Origin: Myxococcales bacterium
Lineage (GTDB): Bacteria > Myxococcota > Polyangia > HGW-17 > SLPX01
Length of the DNA: 23,072 nt
Assembly (NCBI GenBank): GCA_007131745.1
Contig: SLPX01000030.1
Coordinates: 1 to 23,072, forward strand
Direction: 5' to 3'
A model generated the notes under the pieces. The model made no database searches and was not told the origin of the DNA. It was given only the letters and a program-made list of their open reading frames with translations. This document shows, in pieces, positions 21,846-23,072 of this stretch (positions are counted from its first letter, which is position 1; each line of letters starts with the position of its first letter). A program made the position numbers and the translations under genes.

Positions 21846-23072
21846 ATGATATCGATTCTATGTCTCTCTTTCGTGTGGGGACATGCAACCGCGCTCGCTG
21901 AAAACAACTCTACTCCGGGTCCGGGGATCCCCACCATTGAGACCTGCGCCGAACACTACAGAAAAGAAAGATACGAACAGGCTCTCCGATGTTTCGGTCT
22001 TCTGGCCGATCATTTCGGCTCCTCTCTGATTCTGCTTTACGCCCAGGGTTATGCCGCATATCAAGCCGGGCTTTTCGAAAAAGCTCTAGGTTTTTTTTCC
22101 ACTATCGTGGAGCAAGACCCAAACAACGGAGACGCTCTTTTCATGGTGGGAATGACTGAATTACGCCGCAAAAAACACAAGGCGGCCCAACAAGCTCTTA
22201 AACAGGCTCTGGCAGTGGGGTTGAAAAAAGAAGATCCCGAAGAGGCGAAGAAAACCCTGGAGCTGATAAAAAAAATTCTGGAACAGAAAAAGCCGCATCG
22301 ATTCAACCTCAACATTCGTCTTTCCGGAGGATTCGACACGAGACCCAGGGTTTCAGGATCAGCATTTGACGCGAGGTCAAACACATGGAACGCCATTGAA
22401 GAAACTTTTTTTTTCGACATTCAAGTTTCTTTTCGTTACTCATGGAAACACACCCTCAAAAAAGAAAAACAAATACTTTCCGGAGACGCTGATTATCGGT
22501 TCAACCAAGTCCTGTTTTATTCGGATTTCAAAACAGTGGATGAACCGAGACGAATGCGCAGAGATTCAGATCCTTTCCCGTTAAGTCTTCAAACACACCA
22601 AATCGGCTCAAGCCTTAAATACCGACATGACAAGCTTGCAGCAACTCTTTCAATACAAGGCGGCTTGGAACTCAGCGGCGTCAATCCGCCCGAGCTGTTT
22701 ACTGTCTACGCAACAACCTCCCTTAAGGGAAAATGGGATTGGACCTCATACACATCTTCTGAGATCTCCTTCGGGGTTACTCCCCGAAAAGCATTAAATA
22801 CTGATTATGATTATCTTTCCGGTCACACTCTGCAAATTGGAGGAATACAGCATTTTAAACTTCACTCTCGAGTATTCCTGTCGCCGGCGTATCACTACAC
22901 CCGCCGCAAACTCGGCATTTTCCAAATTAACAGGAGAGACTGCCCTTTGGATGACGGCTGCCTGTTACAATCGTCTTTTTCCTCGGAAACTCATGGGGGC
23001 GCAGCAACCCTGACGGCGAAACCTTTCGACCGGTGGATAATCCGAACACAAGCCGGGTTGCACCATACACGC
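21846..23072 (+). CDS. TPR and outer-membrane beta-barrel protein (partial, runs off the window)
   Basis: 409 codons are open to the window edge, with no stop reached. A short signal peptide-like start (SILCLSFVWGHATALA) is followed by about three TPR-like helical repeats (CAEHYRKERYEQALRCFGLL, then AYQAGLFEKALGFFSTIVEQDPNNGDALFMVGM, then HKAAQQALKQALAVG) at about 32-150. From about 160 there are barrel-like strands (FNLNIRLSGGFDTRPR, then FFFDIQVSFRYSW). TPR plus a C-terminal barrel is the layout of Slam-type (DUF560-like) lipoprotein exporters and related porins. It lies 49 bp after the anti-sigma gene, so it is probably a third operon member. ATG 21846 has no SD and lacks basic n-region residues; a 7-T run upstream raises a frame question (see findings). 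Confidence 0.75.
   Translation, partial: MISILCLSFVWGHATALAENNSTPGPGIPTIETCAEHYRKERYEQALRCFGLLADHFGSSLILLYAQGYAAYQAGLFEKALGFFSTIVEQDPNNGDALFMVGMTELRRKKHKAAQQALKQALAVGLKKEDPEEAKKTLELIKKILEQKKPHRFNLNIRLSGGFDTRPRVSGSAFDARSNTWNAIEETFFFDIQVSFRYSWKHTLKKEKQILSGDADYRFNQVLFYSDFKTVDEPRRMRRDSDPFPLSLQTHQIGSSLKYRHDKLAATLSIQGGLELSGVNPPELFTVYATTSLKGKWDWTSYTSSEISFGVTPRKALNTDYDYLSGHTLQIGGIQHFKLHSRVFLSPAYHYTRRKLGIFQINRRDCPLDDGCLLQSSFSSETHGGAATLTAKPFDRWIIRTQAGLHHTR

Overview
The window looks like chromosomal DNA of a Myxococcota/deltaproteobacterium-type Gram-negative with roughly 50% GC, much lower than classic myxobacteria. The grounds are: Asp-rich, Cys-rich lipoproteins of the kind common in that group, an RpoH-type sigma factor, a small ribbon-helix-helix-like protein and a conserved beta-barrel protein resembling myxobacterial families, and outer-membrane barrels ending in an aromatic residue. 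The lineage is an inference. No rRNA, tRNA, CRISPR array, insertion sequence or phage gene was seen.

Left part (1-9300): an EGF-repeat lipoprotein (minus strand) behind a repeat-rich promoter; a 64-aa DNA-binding-like protein; an outer-membrane barrel with a long structured leader; rsmI and an RpoH-like sigma factor (minus strand, one operon); then a DUF2062 membrane protein translationally coupled to a PBP4-type D-Ala-D-Ala carboxypeptidase.

Middle (9300-16200): cutA and a stand-alone NusG paralogue (minus strand); a zinc-ribbon/DUF4389 membrane protein with three 57-bp repeats, followed by coaX; an EF-G-like GTPase with a conserved HEAT-like partner; and a small multi-Cys zinc-finger-like protein.

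Right part (16200-23072): a Cys-rich lipoprotein, a secreted agmatine/peptidylarginine deiminase-family enzyme, a lipoprotein made of 12 tandem six-Cys (knottin-like) modules, and a divergent operon of an ECF sigma factor, a ZAS-type membrane anti-sigma factor and a TPR plus beta-barrel protein cut by the window end. Two GGAAC-N18-GTC elements of identical geometry face outward in the gap between the knottin-like lipoprotein gene and the sigma gene. This suggests that the ECF factor switches on both itself and the lipoprotein. This locus (about 18.6-23 kb) is the best candidate for an undescribed system: a cell-surface Cys-rich shield or sensor controlled by an envelope or thiol stress pathway.

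Many start codons were moved from the longest open frame to an internal codon with a better Shine-Dalgarno (SD) site; each case is explained in its entry.
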